The notes: generated from the sequence alone by a model not told the origin. Shown: positions 50,710 through 63,805, counted from the stretch's first letter. The stretch: 64,000 bases of DNA from Rotaria macrura (GCA_900239685.1 OENT01000222.1:94160-158159); one strand, 5' to 3'. Made by a program: numbers and translations.

Positions 50710-53333
50710 ATGACACTTGAAATCACCAGTGTTGCAGAACTTGCACCATATGATGATGAAGAAGAAATACAATTGATGGATACTGATGCAACAAATCTAC
50801 AAGTAGACGAACCATCCATAGATACAACTACGACAAGTGTTATCAATCAAGACGAGAACGAGAAAAATAATGATGATCATCAAGTTGAACAAGAGGAAGA
50901 CATAACACCATCTTTGCTTGTTATTGAGGTTTGTTCTTTGGTCAAAAAGAAAGAAATATATTGTTTTGATTTCACATCGATTTTGAAAGAGAAGCAGTTG
51001 AGATTTTGTTTTCATTTATTATAGAAATTGAAAGTATACATTCGAGATGGACCTAACAATCATCACGTTGAAACTATTTCAGTAGTAAGTTTAAATGAAT
51101 CTATTAAAAATAAGCATCCTACATGATTCTGTGTAGGACGATAGATACTATGAATTACCAACTTCAGAGCAATTGGAATCGGTTGAATTGACAGAAGAAA
51201 AAATAAAAGACATTTGGCAAAGGTAAATAAAATTTCACATTCATTTCAGAATTTTCACTTTGTCGTAATGCTCTAGTATAAACAAATCAAGAATGAATAT
51301 CCTTCATTTCACTAAGTAACAATTCTATCAGACAAAGTTCTATTTCATACTGAAAGAAATTCAACGTAGTCCAAGGGTGAAGTTCAGCTCGAACACTTAT
51401 CCCTCTAGAAATAATTTCATTAAAGTCTGACTACAACCAAAATAGTCTTAAACGTCAAATCGAAAACCACTATGAAATTAGTATGATAGTTTATCTTTCT
51501 CTACACTCTGGTATTCATGTCTCATCATCGATAGGCTTTAGCATGATTTGATAATTCATAAGTTGAAGCATGTATCGATTAATCTTCTCTTTTACAATAA
51601 AATAAGTTTCATCTTATTTGATAGTTCAACTTTGAAAACATATTGCATATTGATCTTTTGAAATTATTGACCTGTATGTCTATAGATTTCTAAATTAGAA
51701 TGATGTTTCATCGGAGAATGAAAATCTCACTGCTATGGATTTCACCCGTCTATATCCCCAGCAATCTGTTCAAGCGTAAGAGTACACTAAACGAATGAAA
51801 ACATTTTTGTGAACTATACAAGTAAGTTCAAGGCATGACGTATAGTTCTTTTTCTCAGATAGGATTGACTTCAGCCTTCACATTTATCTTATGTTTTCAT
51901 TGTTTCTTGATAAATTTGAACAAGATGGATAACACTATGGTGAAATCTGTCGACTTCCTGCTTCTTTTACATAGACACATTTTTATAGTGAAGCTCTTCG
52001 ATTCAATTCACTTTCAGATTTTCAAACAGAAAATGAACATATTTCATGGTTTGTAGGAATTTTCAGATAATCTATGATTTCTTTACTACAAAATTGTTTC
52101 GAATCGAACAAGTCGGGCTGGATTCAAATTCATGAATTGACTAGCTAGTAGTGGACTTCAATGTAGATTAGAGAAACTATCTATGATCCTATTATAATTT
52201 TGTTTTAGTTTAAATTTGACTGAAGAAGATTTTCGTACATCATTATCACCGAGTGGTATATCACGTCCTGAATCTCTTTATGTTCGTGGTGTAAATAATA
52301 TGAGTACACAAGAGATATTAAATTGCTTTGAAGAATTTCAACCGATTGGTATCGAATGGATTTGTGATAATTCATGTAATGTTTTTTGGCACAATAGTCT
52401 TATGCCGATTCATCTTCTTGCTAAAATGACAATACCTGGTCCGTGCATATCCCATCAACGTCCTGTAGATTTCGATCATGCTAGGCGATTATCTAAACGA
52501 AAAGCATCATCATTAACATCGACAGAAAGCAAAAATAATTCAGCTCATATTGCTCTTCCACCTGGCCATTGGCGTCAAGGAGATTTTCACTTATTTGATA
52601 AACCTGAATCGTCAGTTAAATTATACATTCGATATACCACATTTAATGATCGAAAAGTACGTGGTGCTGAAAATCAATCGGAATATTACCGACAATATGG
52701 CAATCCAAATTATAAGTATGAGAAGAATCGATGCATACATTTTTTATCATAGACTATTTTTATTTTTCAGTAACATGACCGGTTTAATCTCACGTTCAAA
52801 GAAGCGTGCACTAAACGCAATGAAATTAAATCGTTATCGAGATTTTACGATTGTCAAATCAAATGATCCGAAATCAAGTAGTATCGTAGAAGAAATAGCA
52901 ACAACATCAGAGGATAATACAACAGATGCGAAAGTTAAATTTACTGTTGTTCTTCCATCGAAAAATAGTCCATCGGCCGGAGGAGAAGAACAAGATGATG
53001 ATGATGAAGGAGCACATAGATCAAAACGGCAACGAAGGCGATCTTGGAATGATGATCATGATGATGACGTTGATGATGATCGAAAACATAAAGACAAGCC
53101 GCATTTTACAGTAACTATTGATCCAGCATCTAAACATACCAAAAACTCAAGTGATAAGTTTAATCAAACGTCTAGAATAAAGAAAGGGTAAGCATTGTTT
53201 TTTATGAGAAATGATTCATTTTAATTTATCTTGCTTTTTTGTTTTTAGTGAGGACAATGATCATGATGATGAGATAACACCTGTAACTGATGCTCGACAA
53301 ATTCTTGAAAGAAAACGACGAAATCGACGATAA
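50710..53333 (+). CDS. NCBP3: nuclear cap-binding protein subunit 3
   Basis: NCBP3 (C17orf85) joins the nuclear cap-binding complex and helps mRNA export. Six exons are predicted: 50710-50928, 51025-51084, 51137-51222, 52209-52715, 52771-53187 and 53249-53333. Phases close to 457 residues (human about 620). The signature is the RRM-like core SLYVRGVNNMSTQEILNCFEEF, then IEWICDNSCNVFW (about 144-182). Further blocks are KLYIRYTTFNDRKVRGAENQ and YYRQYGNPNY, which match the family's 'FMRFAT.DDKKE.GA' and 'YYMKYGNPNY'. The N terminus is acidic. The C-terminal third is charged, with Asp runs and a basic SKRQRRR stretch that could be a nuclear signal, but is shorter than in vertebrates. The 986 bp third intron is the only long one. 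Confidence 0.92.
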
Positions 53334-56300
53334 TATTGAAATTAGTTTTTGTTTTTCTTTGTATTATAAAAAAGCATGTTCCATATTAATTCCGAATAAG
53401 ATTTATATGTTCATTCTTTTGTTTGTCTACGTGTATGAATTACGAAGATTTTGTCTCGTGTAGTCTGAACCTAAATAGACATATAAGAACTAAAACCTCA
53501 ATCAATCAGTATTCCAAGAGTCCGAGAAAAAACAAGAGTTTCCTCAATGATGAAATATTGATGATGTAACGTTTAAGTTGGATATTGAGCCTTTTTTCTA
53601 ATTTTCAATGAACATTCAATTCCATGAAGTATTTTTAAGGTGATCAATAACGTTGATATTAAATATTGTGCCAATGACTGACATCGTATCGATCATTTCT
53701 ATCTATTGCTAATTCTGAAATAAACTGCTAACTATCGATCTAAATTACCTATGACTTGATACATGAGTGAAATTAGCTTAACTTAGTAGAAGTTTTAAGT
53801 TACACTTTAGAAATTTTATGCTGGAGAAAACTTTGTTGTTTCTTTAATTTAATTTTCACTCCGCCTAATTGCCTAGTATGATATGTTGTAGGAATTAAAA
53901 TAATATTCTTTCAGAAATAAAGTGTTGCCGAATGATTCTATAATTTACTTTTTTCTTGTTCTTCCCATAATTTGCTACTTAAAGAACTGCCATTTACTAT
54001 TGAGGTGTTCGAACTAGGGATGTGCGCTCGTGCTCATGAGCCTCTCATAAGAGCGCGAGCGTTTGACAGTCAAACAATACTTGATCATTCCTGATAACGT
54101 TTTTCAACTTTATACATAAAAAAAAAGACATCGATGAATATTGTGTCTGATGTCCTCGACAACAGTGATGGGATCAGTTCGTATTTTTTTTTTGAACTGA
54201 ACCGAACCAATCTCATCTCTGGTGGGTATAATTATTGTAGATAGCTTCACTCACAACCACACCAGCCATCTAAAAAAATATCCTCACACACCGCATGTGC
54301 ACAAAAGTGCGCGACCATTTGCACAAGAAAGAAAAAATGTAGAAAGAGCGAAAGAATAAGAACGTGACGATTTTGTTTCTCTAAGAATATGCTTTAATAC
54401 TTCAATTGAGACATAAGATAGTTATTGATCTAGATATGAGCTCAACGAACATGTTTTGAACTCAATATTGTTTGTATGATACGGGAGAAATCAAGACAGG
54501 ACTTCGTTGAAAATCATATTGAAAACAAGCGAACAAGGTGCATTGACATAGGAGTATCGCATTACACATAATGTTTGATCAGTGCGAAAATAATTTCAAA
54601 CACGACAAAGAACAAGCATCAAAGAACTATGAGATATAAAACATTATCGATCGACAAAATTCATGTTTCACTGGCTTCACGTGGTCGACTATCATTTTTA
54701 TTCAGGTTATCTTGAACTTAACAAAGTAATATGATATCTTGACGATACTTGTCCATTGTTTCTGAAATTAGTTTGATGCAGTAATCGACGTGTATACATA
54801 TTGTTTCCGTAGCTAGATTGTTGATAATTAACAAACAAAAATTGACAAGACAGATTCAGTAAATATTGTATAGATTTTGAATCGAGAATTTGAAATCTTA
54901 AATCACTCTTGTCGTTCTATTCTATACCTACAGAATAACTTTGAATAGAGTATCATAAGGGTTCTATGGATATACGTGTACATAAACGAAAATACTGAGT
55001 CGTGAAAATAACAAATCATGCAAAAGTGTAAAGTTCTACAGAAGAACAAGATGCGCTTCAATCGATTTTCGTCGACTCTTGGTCATTTAGGGAACAAGAA
55101 CTTAAGAAGTTTAAGACTTCTTCATAACGACCAGATGGATGAAATCATTGTGATAAAAGAATCGATCAGTTCAAAGTTTACACTCTAGATAAAGCATTCC
55201 TATATTATTAGAGCTAGTTTTATGCTCATTTGTATCAAATCTAAAGTGACTGAAGGCTTGTAAAATTTCTGTTGCGAGATGCTACTATTCTTCATATACA
55301 CGACGGTTTCGAGAACACAAAAGCATACAAAATCTGCAACGTTCTTTATTCGATTTGACTAAATTTTAATACGATGATAGAATGACTCGCTCAAGTTTAC
55401 ACCGATTTCGAAATAATTAAATAATTAGTGGACATCACTATCAGTAATGATTTCAACGAACAAAGCATTACTATAAATGGAGTGTGTATGTCCGTGATCT
55501 CAGTCGGCTTTTAAGATTAGTCATATGAAAATCAACTTGATTTCTTTCATAACTTCGAAAACGGACGAGCTTCATATCACAGTCAAGCTATCGTTCTACA
55601 GTTTGTTCATACTGATGCTTTTCTTATGATGATAATTTTACGACATCCTAGGCTACAATCTTCCTCGTGTTAACTTCTTTCGAATCCAAAGGATCAATTC
55701 AAGTAGCTCAGTCTCAGTAAAACATGGAAAAATTTGACAGCGTTGATGTATATGGTTCGACGACGAAAAGTTACCGATACGAAATGTTTTTCTTAGCGCA
55801 AAAGTGTCTAGAGGAAAATCATATGAAGATATTTTTATTTGAAATTCTATTCATAAACTGCTCGTAAGGTTTCTGGTCGAGGCTAAAGTTTTCAGCAGAA
55901 AAAAAGGACGTTTGGTTTTTGAGATATTAAATTTTCAAGAAACATCCTGTAACAATAGACAGAATATAACTCTGGAGCTGTCTGGAAAAGTCAATAGTCC
56001 GAAAAAGAAAACAGCTATGTCGACTAAAAATTTTCTTGAAAACTAGAATTCATCGAACGATCCTTATTTGAATTTGCGGCAGAAATGGTATGATTCATTG
56101 AAAATTCAATACAATGATCACAACTATTAAAAAGTAAATCATTAGCACGAGCGATTTCAAGATTGTCAAAGTCTCTCTGAAAGCTCTATCTAATCAAGAG
56201 ATAATAGCACAGAATCGGAATCGTTTCGGGCAGTTTTCTCGAAAGTCATCAGTAACAGTTCTAAACAAGACATGCTCGTGACGCAAACCGTCTATGATTC

Positions 56301-56850
56301 TCGATCTAGTCCATCACTATCCTAAATAGATTCAAGCAGGTCATTTCGCCATGAATTAAAAGTTTGACTAGAACTCGATTATGACCGATTAAAACAGACT
56401 AAATGCAGTTCTTTTTTCGTTGTACGCTAAATGACAGTGATCTTCCCTAGGAATAAAATTCTTTTGGAAAGAAAAACAACTCAACGTGTAAATACCGAAA
56501 AATGTATGTATCATATACATTGGTATAACACACGAGAATCAACATTCAGATAAATACAATTTGAGTAGGAAAACGTCCACGAGATATTTGTCTTCTAGAG
56601 AAAAAACGTTTTTCGGATGTCAGCTTATCGGCATACATTCATTTTCAGTAAGAATAGTACCATGGACAAGATTCTTTAATTGCTGCTCGCTAATTATTAC
56701 CTAAATGAATTGTTTGACATTCCATTAATGTCTTAATTCAACTCTTTCGATTCGTTTTGATTACTTTTAGTATTTGTTAAACAACTATCATTTACTAGTT
56801 GTTGATTATTATCCATATTTGTTATAATATACAATCAGTTGAATCGAAAT
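53334..56850. other. 3.5 kb gene-free region
   Basis: I see no exon in either strand. At 54015-54060 there is TAGGGATGTGC followed by an imperfect inverted repeat (GCTCGTGCTCATGAG against CTCATAAGAGCGCGAGC). At 54223-54252 a stretch resembles 61052-61080. These suggest old repeats. The rest is plain AT-rich sequence. Confidence 0.45.
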
Positions 56851-58990
56851 GTTTCGTTTTTTCTTCATCATCACTATCAGCAATTACTACACTAACTTGT
56901 TCATTTTGACTCTCAGCACCATCATCGAATACTACTTCGTTGAAATGTTCAGTAACATCTCTAGTAGCGCGTAGTGTTGGTAACAGCACCGATTTCACGG
57001 TTTCCTCTAAATCCGTGATTGCTGATTTGGATATGCATTGACTACTGAACTAAATGATTTAGATGTACGAAAAGACGGTATTGATAAATCCGAATATGCT
57101 TCAGATAAACCGGTATCATCCAAAACAAGAGAAGAATCATTTTATTTTCATAATCAGTATCGCTTGATGTGCATATGAGTGAATTGTAGAAGAATTATAT
57201 GATTATAATCTAAGATGATGCTCTTCTAAGAAAAAATGCAGAAACTGTTAGAAAGATCAAGTTTTACTTCCATTTCTTGATTAAAAGTAACGTAGAATAT
57301 ATGCATTCTTCTCTCGTGTGAATTTCGAAAGTAGGCGAATTTTTTGTGTTCAGGCTGTACCTTTTTTCAATGTCAGATCGATCGGCTGTTTTATTTCGAA
57401 TTTTGTTACAATTATTTTTCTAAATAGCAGATGTACACTCACTTTTCGATTTCCTGTGAGTCGAGATCAAAACTAAATGTAAATCAATGATTGGGATATG
57501 AAATCGACAAAATAGATGAGAAAACGATGTTGCTTTTCGTTAAGATAAAGTATAAACTACAACTTGGACGTTCCACTCGTTAGGCAAACTATCACTTAAG
57601 ATTATATTTGATGAAGATATACGCTAGAAACTAATGATGAATACCAAACATTGCATATAAATTTGTTCATTATTTCTGGTTATACAGTGTAGCTGTCAAG
57701 TCGAAAAAAAATCATCGATCACATTCGATCTATCCATTGTTCTAAACCTTGAGAATTTTTTATCCTGCATTGATTTTACATGAATTGGTGTCATAGGTGA
57801 ATCGAGAAATGCTTTTTAGATTAGTCCGAGAGTGTCGACCACTCTATTGCAGATGAAACTTTTCTACAGATCCCACTCAACATTCTAACATATCTCAAGA
57901 CACTCTTAGATTTCGATTAATTTAATACCCGTACTCGGGAAATTTTATTTATATTCTCCTTGCATAATGTATGTTACAGTGCATGAACTAGAAACTTAAA
58001 AATCAAAAATGTTTTTTTTTATCAACTTTGTCTTCAAAACGATAGACTAATTTTGCAATTCACTCATATGTATGCATAGATGATGACGGCGCATTAAACG
58101 AACTAACATTCGTTCGCAGTATGACATCTGCATGATTTGTATTCTTTTATACCTTGATTTAATAATTTCGACAAGTAGAAAGCAAATCATTTGCACAAGT
58201 ATTCGTCTCGAATGATGGAGAAGTATTTACCAAAGTTTCTGTTAATTGTTCACCAAGTTTAATCAAAGGTGTGCAAATCGGCTGTAAATTATCAATAGCT
58301 TTATTTATGTCATTCGGTATCTGGTTTATTATTTCTGTTAATTGATTGTCGAAAAATGAACTGATTAAATCATCGATGACTGGTTCATGAAATTATACAT
58401 GTATATTAACGAGAGCTAGTTGCGTATGTAGCTGCTTCTAATGATGTATTTAGTTTTGTTGAATTCGTAGAAGAAGTCGACGTATCTTGAGGAATGATAA
58501 GAAGACGTGACAGAGGCATTTGTTTCTCATGTAATAAACGTTTTATTTGTGTATCGGTTGTCGTAAGTGAATTTAGAATATATTCTGATGTATCCTTTTT
58601 ATTTGAATCAACCGTTTGACTATTGGAATATTCTTCGCTGTTTGTTGATCGATGTGGATAAAAGAAATCTTCAAATTTGACGAAACAATGAACACGGCAA
58701 TGTTTTTTTTTCATTTTACAGAATCGTTAATGTTGACGAACACGATTGAAGATTCTTTAATTTCGATGAATTTGGAAATTGTTTTGCTTTTTCGAATGGT
58801 GTTCTAACTTTTTCAATCTGTTCCAGCCATCTAAATGACAAGAATAAAAGTTAGAGGATATTGACAAAAAGTAATCAGGTACTTTTGCAAGATCATCTTT
58901 TGACTAAGTTGCGACTTCAACTGGCTGCTTTTTATCTGAATCAATGACATGAAATGCGAGTACCTGAAGTTAAAGAAAAATGATAAAAAA
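56851..58990 (-). pseudogene. decayed multi-exon gene, family not recognised
   Basis: On the minus strand several stretches have coding character. At about 58965-58870 a frame reads VLAFHVIDSDKKQPVEV, then ATs and an in-frame TAG before SKDDLAK. At 58830-58720 there is WLEQIEKVRTPFEKAKQF, joinable in phase 2 to 58642-58415 (EEYSNSQTVDSNKKD onward). At 58384-58190 there is LIDDLISSFFDNQLTEIINQ. At 57130-56850 a Ser/Asp-rich exon carries a frameshift (about 57050) and ends at TDCIL and a stop. The nonsense codon, the frameshift and a 1 kb gap between pieces argue for a broken gene. I cannot name the parent. A live gene with introns I mis-set is the alternative. Confidence 0.45.
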
Positions 58991-59639
58991 GACTTTTGAA
59001 TTTACATTTGGAAAACGAAATTCAGAATCAACTAATTCTTATCGTTGTGTTGAACTTTCTAAAATCAATTATTAACACTCCACTGTGTCACGCTCCTCAA
59101 TCGGATATGAAGATAAATATATACAAGAAGCCGAACTACGTCGAAAAATAACTGATCAGGCTTCGTCTTTCTTATTTTGATTCCTAGTTACTCACTCGAA
59201 ACTAGACGATTGTGACAATACATTTACAGACAAACAATGAAACTCACAGGGTCAAATCATCAAACGTAGATAATGTGTTGTAAGAAAACTGAATAGTTTC
59301 ATAATCATATTAAGTTTTAGTCAACTTTTATTCAAATGCATAAGTTATTTTCGATAATTGTCAGAGAGATTAGATATTGATATTGCTTCCCAATTACTGT
59401 AAATTCTATAAAAATGCCAAGTCTTACCAGAGACTCTGGACTTTTCTGTATATCAATGATACCTCTATCGATTCTCAATCGTTCAAACACAAGTTTTCCC
59501 TTGAAACATATTCTGGACTCAATACTCTAAGTCCCGAAACTGACACGTTTTCTCGAATCGTTATGCGATTTTTCTTTATTATATTTTTAGAACATGCGTG
59601 GTAAGAAAATAATCAATTTGATGCTCTAGAAAAGCTCTT

Positions 59640-60130
59640 TATAGATGTGTATCGTAGAGTTCCATTCGTTCCAGTTTCTTCTTTTGCAAGTATCTAATGT
59701 TTGCGCGAAGACTTTACACCACCGTGCTTAGCTGCTGCAACTCAATTTGCAACTCGATTTCTCTATTGAGTACTCTCATCGTCTCTAAGACCACTGATTG
59801 ACTTAAAAGTGTTTCATTACGATGGACTAGAAATCACACTCATTCTATGAAATCTTGGATAAGAGCATGACCCTCCGTAATTTTGCATCGCTCAATCAGC
59901 AACGACATTACTTGTGTATCTCTAACTTCATCACGTGATCTTAAACAACGGTGAAAGGAGAATATTTTGAAAAATTAAGATTAGAACAATCAGACGTATG
60001 TCATGTCGCCTTACGAAGAATAATCTATTCTTTGTAAAAACGAGTTCAGCCAATCCGTCTCTCCTCGATCGTAAGGTCTTTTTGATCCAGAATTAATTCC
60101 AAGAACTTTATAGATTAACAAACTTGTCAT
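59640..60130 (-). pseudogene. coding-like remnants with internal stops
   Basis: A minus-strand frame at about 59935-59640 reads like a helical protein (LIERCKITEGHALIQDF, then LETMRVLNREIELQIELQQL and LQKKKLERMELYDTHL) but is interrupted by three stops. Upstream, at about 60130-60010, a short open stretch contains GSKRPYDRGETDWLNSFLQ. These may be further exons of the decayed gene at 56.9-59.0 kb. Family unknown. Confidence 0.3.
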
Positions 60131-60906
60131 CGCTTTCTAGACACTTGAATGAGGAATCGATTTGTGAAAATCTCACTTCTAATGATTGTGTATTGACACA
60201 CAAGTTGTTTAATTACTAGGAAGCCCATTACTTCTCAGACAGTTGTTACATCATTCAAAGACGATTCATGGAACTCTTACTCACAAAATAGCAACAAATA
60301 TTCCTTGCCGATGATCATAACTCTTCATTCGAAGATCATCTTTTCGAATCTCGTCAACACTTTCTTAGCTCTATTGACAACGATTTGTCACTGCAATATG
60401 AAGTCGTACAGCTTTGGACACGTTCCACTCACATTACCAAATAACCAAAAAGCTATAATAATAAAATCTTTAGAGATTCTACTTTTGTTTAGTTTTATAT
60501 GCATTGGATAAGTGTCAATATGATACAATAAAAGGAAAATGAAGCTAGATATGAGCATCGTTAAGATAATATTCCTTCATATGCTAAAAGCATTCAAATC
60601 ATAGTAACAGAAAAACAGCAATCAGTGTCAGCGATACACTGACTAATATTTCAAAAGTCTGCTTTTATTTTCTATCGAAGTAAGATGAACTTGGACATTC
60701 TATCCGTATTATAGGAATATATCCTATAAGTCAGATTAAACCACGTCGAACCATCTTTTCAATAATTGAATATTTATCTCACAATTAGGACATTCATTGA
60801 TTACTGTCATGAGCCGTATTCTTTCGTCCTGATTAGAGAGAAATATGATCGAATGTTTATCGATTCTTGTTTTGTTAAAAATTTGATGAAACCTTTCTCT
60901 TCCAGC

Positions 60907-61025
60907 AGGTTAAAGAAGAACTAATGATTCTCGAAAGTTTTCCAACATCTGCACATCCTTTCCTATTTGTAATCGATCCAGAAAGCAGTCATGTTGTTCC
61001 TGGTAGAGATTCCCGCATCGTTTGA
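60907..61025 (+). other. isolated coding-like stretch, plus strand
   Basis: After a TCTCTTCCAGCAG acceptor-like sequence, a frame stays open for about 38 codons (MILESFPTSAHPFLFVIDPE and beyond) to a TGA. Its codon pattern looks real, but I found no upstream exon to join it to. Possibly a terminal exon remnant or chance. Confidence 0.2.
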
Positions 61026-61950
61026 GTCACTGAGAGGGAGGCGGGGGATGGGGGTATGATTATCGTAGATAACTTAACTCACGCCCTACTTTAAAAATAA
61101 TTCACCAGTGTGAGTGTGGACCTGATAACAACCATACCGTCATCCAAATGAAACTTACGTTTTTGATATCATATGTAATAATATTTTCAGAACAAAGCTG
61201 CATAATAACTATGAATAAGAACTAAATCATCGATTACTTCGTTTACTAGCATATATCGTCATTGTTTTGGACACATGAAATGCCAAAGAAGCATGAGATA
61301 TCAAAATTCTATTAGTCTTCAATGAACTTTGAACGTCACTGATATAGAATTTCGATCAAACAGAAATTAGTTCTTTTTTATTTGATATAGAAAACAATGT
61401 TCTTCTTAGTATAGAAAATAAGTAAGATTGTGCCTTCAGTTCGTTATCATATGACATGACCAATGTTGCAAATTCAATTATATGTTCTTTTAATCAAATC
61501 TGTCCTAGTAACAGCAGGTGATACGTGATTTTGTGTAAATTTCACTCATGTGTTCTTTTCAAATTAATTACTTAGTTTTTTAAACCAATATTTAACTTTC
61601 AGACTTGTGTCGCAATGAACATCAATTACTCAAAAGCAAAAACGGATAACAAAGGATAACCAGCCGTTTAACTTGAGATATGTTGAACATTCTACTATTT
61701 TAATAAGAAGGACACAGTACACTTATTCGTCATTCCTCTGTTAACAGTAAATGCTCTCATTCAATAACTCAAGATGCATGTTTGTTTCCTTTTCACATGA
61801 CTCGAAAGATTTTACTATCATTTTTCTCTTGGTTGAGCATAAAAATTTATGTTTGTACAATTTATTCTTACTAACAAAACAAAACATTAAATATTTTAAG
61901 ACGAAAACATCTTCGAGAAAGTTTATTAGCCAACTGTTCTGTTTCTGAAT

Positions 61951-63054
61951 TACCCAGGTCAATCAGAACGATCCGTAAACGGTCGTAAACGATGCAATTT
62001 CGGTGATATACGATGGTCGTGGCGGTCGATCGTATACGAGATTATCACGGGTAAATACGGCAGTATTTAGGATGGTCGTTTACGGACCATTGCAAACGAT
62101 ACTGTAACGATCATCGCAAACAGTCCCTATTTCAATCGTATTTACCATACGGTGCCAGACCATGCGAGAAAATATTTTACTAGGGCAATAATGTTTTTTT
62201 CTTAATTCCCGTTCGAGTTGTCCCTATTATTGCTTTTTATTTTGATCCGTCTCTTCTTTTCGTAAATCACAGCGCCCTCTCTTCTATTCTGTAATATGTG
62301 CATAAATTACACCAATCACTGTATCTACGTGATAACAGTTAGAAATAATTTCCTTTTCATTCTTTGCACATTTCATTTTCGTTTAGATGATGAGGGCATG
62401 ACGTCTACTAACGGTAGGTAAAAGTTATTTATATTATTTAATTTTCAAATTATTCTTTTACTTTACTTAAATTTTATGTAATTATAGATTTAATTTTTTT
62501 TTCGATTTCTCTTAATTTTTAATTTATATCTAATTTTAGATTTATTTTTATTTCGATTGTTACTTCATTTTTTAATTTTTATCGGACTTTAGATTTTATT
62601 TTTATTCTAATTTTTATTTTATTTTTGCAAACTTTTTATTTTACTTTTTTAACCTTTCATTTATTTCATCTTCATTGAAATCTATTTTTTTATTGTAATT
62701 TCTTTTATTTTTATTTTTTCAATAAATTAAATTTTTTATCTGAATCAATTTTTATCTGTTGCAAAAAATGTGGAGCGGAGTCTTAAAAAACTGCAGGAAA
62801 ACAGACCGTTTACTGCCGTACACAATAGAGAATACTATCTGTATACGGCCACTGTAATTCTTCATTAACGGCCGTTTACATCCCCGTATACGGTACGGAG
62901 AAATGCGTCCGTATTACTGCCCCTGTTAAAACGGGGTAATACGGCGCCGTAACGAGCCGTATTTTCATCGTAAACGGCAGTAATTATAACGTATCCTTGT
63001 CGTCTACGACCCTAAACGACGCCGTAACGGTGTCCGTTTTACTTGACCTGGGTA
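61951..63054. mobile_element. 1.1 kb element with 12 bp terminal inverted repeats and CpG-rich subterminal motif clusters
   Basis: The ends are perfect inverted repeats, TACCCAGGTCAA (61951-61962) and TTGACCTGGGTA (63043-63054). The outermost TA could be a TA target duplication, as in Tc1/mariner-type or PIF-like elements. Just inside, two clusters (about 61968-62165 and 62800-63040) are packed with variants of CCGTAAACGG, CGTATACG and GGCCGTAT in both orientations, strikingly CpG-rich against the AT-rich surroundings. One hairpin is ATGGTCGTTTACGGACCAT. The middle (about 62400-62780) is T/A-rich and non-coding. This is the architecture of a non-autonomous DNA transposon with subterminal transposase-binding repeats. 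No transposase is present in the window. Confidence 0.65.
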
Positions 63055-63317
63055 GCGTTCTCGGACCATTTTCTTCTTCTTGCTTTGTTTCATAACTATT
63101 GGTCATCGTTCGAGAATCGAGAGTTTCGCGGAACTCACATGTATTTTTAAAGACGATAGTTAATGTAAGTTAAAGGGCTAAATTTTGCAGCTTATCCCTC
63201 CCTCCCCGCTATAAACATTATTATCTACGGAAAAAGAATCCTAAACAAAATCAATGACTTTGCACTTTTCCGATTATTTAATAGTAGAATTAGGCTAAAT
63301 GTTGTACATGACTTACA

Positions 63318-63600
63318 CCCAGGACGTGCATTACGATGAACAATAACGACTGTAAACGCGCGTAAACGATAACGTAAACGACCGTATACCTGGAAATTAC
63401 GACCGTATACGCGCTGTATTTTAACGTTTTGGTATGCACCGTATTACAACCATATATCGCCGTATCGGACACGGCGACCAGGAGGGACAGTATACACCCG
63501 CCACGCGGCCGTATTACGGCCGTAACCCTAAACGTACACGATACACCCCGATGACGTTTGCGGCCGTAAATACACCGTTAGAGACCGTAACCGACGGTAC
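63318..63600. mobile_element. second cluster of the CGTAAACG/CCGTAT motif, probably a truncated copy
   Basis: It begins with CCCAGG (63318-63323), like the element ends, and then carries the same motif family: CGCGTAAACGATAACG, ACCGTATAC, GGCCGTATTACGGCCGTAA and others. No matching right terminus is seen before the sequence returns to AT-rich. The open frames here (63290-63472 minus, 63434-63682 plus) are by-products of the GC-rich repeats. Confidence 0.5.
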
Positions 63601-63805
63601 TTCCGTGAGGAAGAGAATCCATTCCATCCTATCTGCAACAAATCCAAGATCCTACAATATAAAAACCCTGCACGAAACGTAGCTATACAAAAATCCTTAA
63701 CCAAATCCCAATCTTCAAATTCAGTCAGCTAAGGAACAACTGACTCCAATTCCTCATTCTATCGAAATCATCGTATACCCACATGTATACCATTTGAAAC
63801 GAAAG

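Noticed and set aside
52550-53191. 213-codon plus-strand frame over NCBP3 exons 4-5
   Set aside because: Its first half is out of frame with NCBP3 and crosses an intron; its second half is simply exon 5.
61741-61962. Overlapping open frames on both strands
   Set aside because: Each is short and the two are mutual shadows; the right end of both runs into the transposon terminus.
61968-63600. CRISPR-like array
   Set aside because: The repeated words are short, degenerate, irregularly spaced and in both orientations, and the surrounding genes are animal nuclear genes.
63290-63682. Short frames in the second motif cluster
   Set aside because: Open only because the CpG-rich repeats lack stop codons; no start context, splice sites or family.
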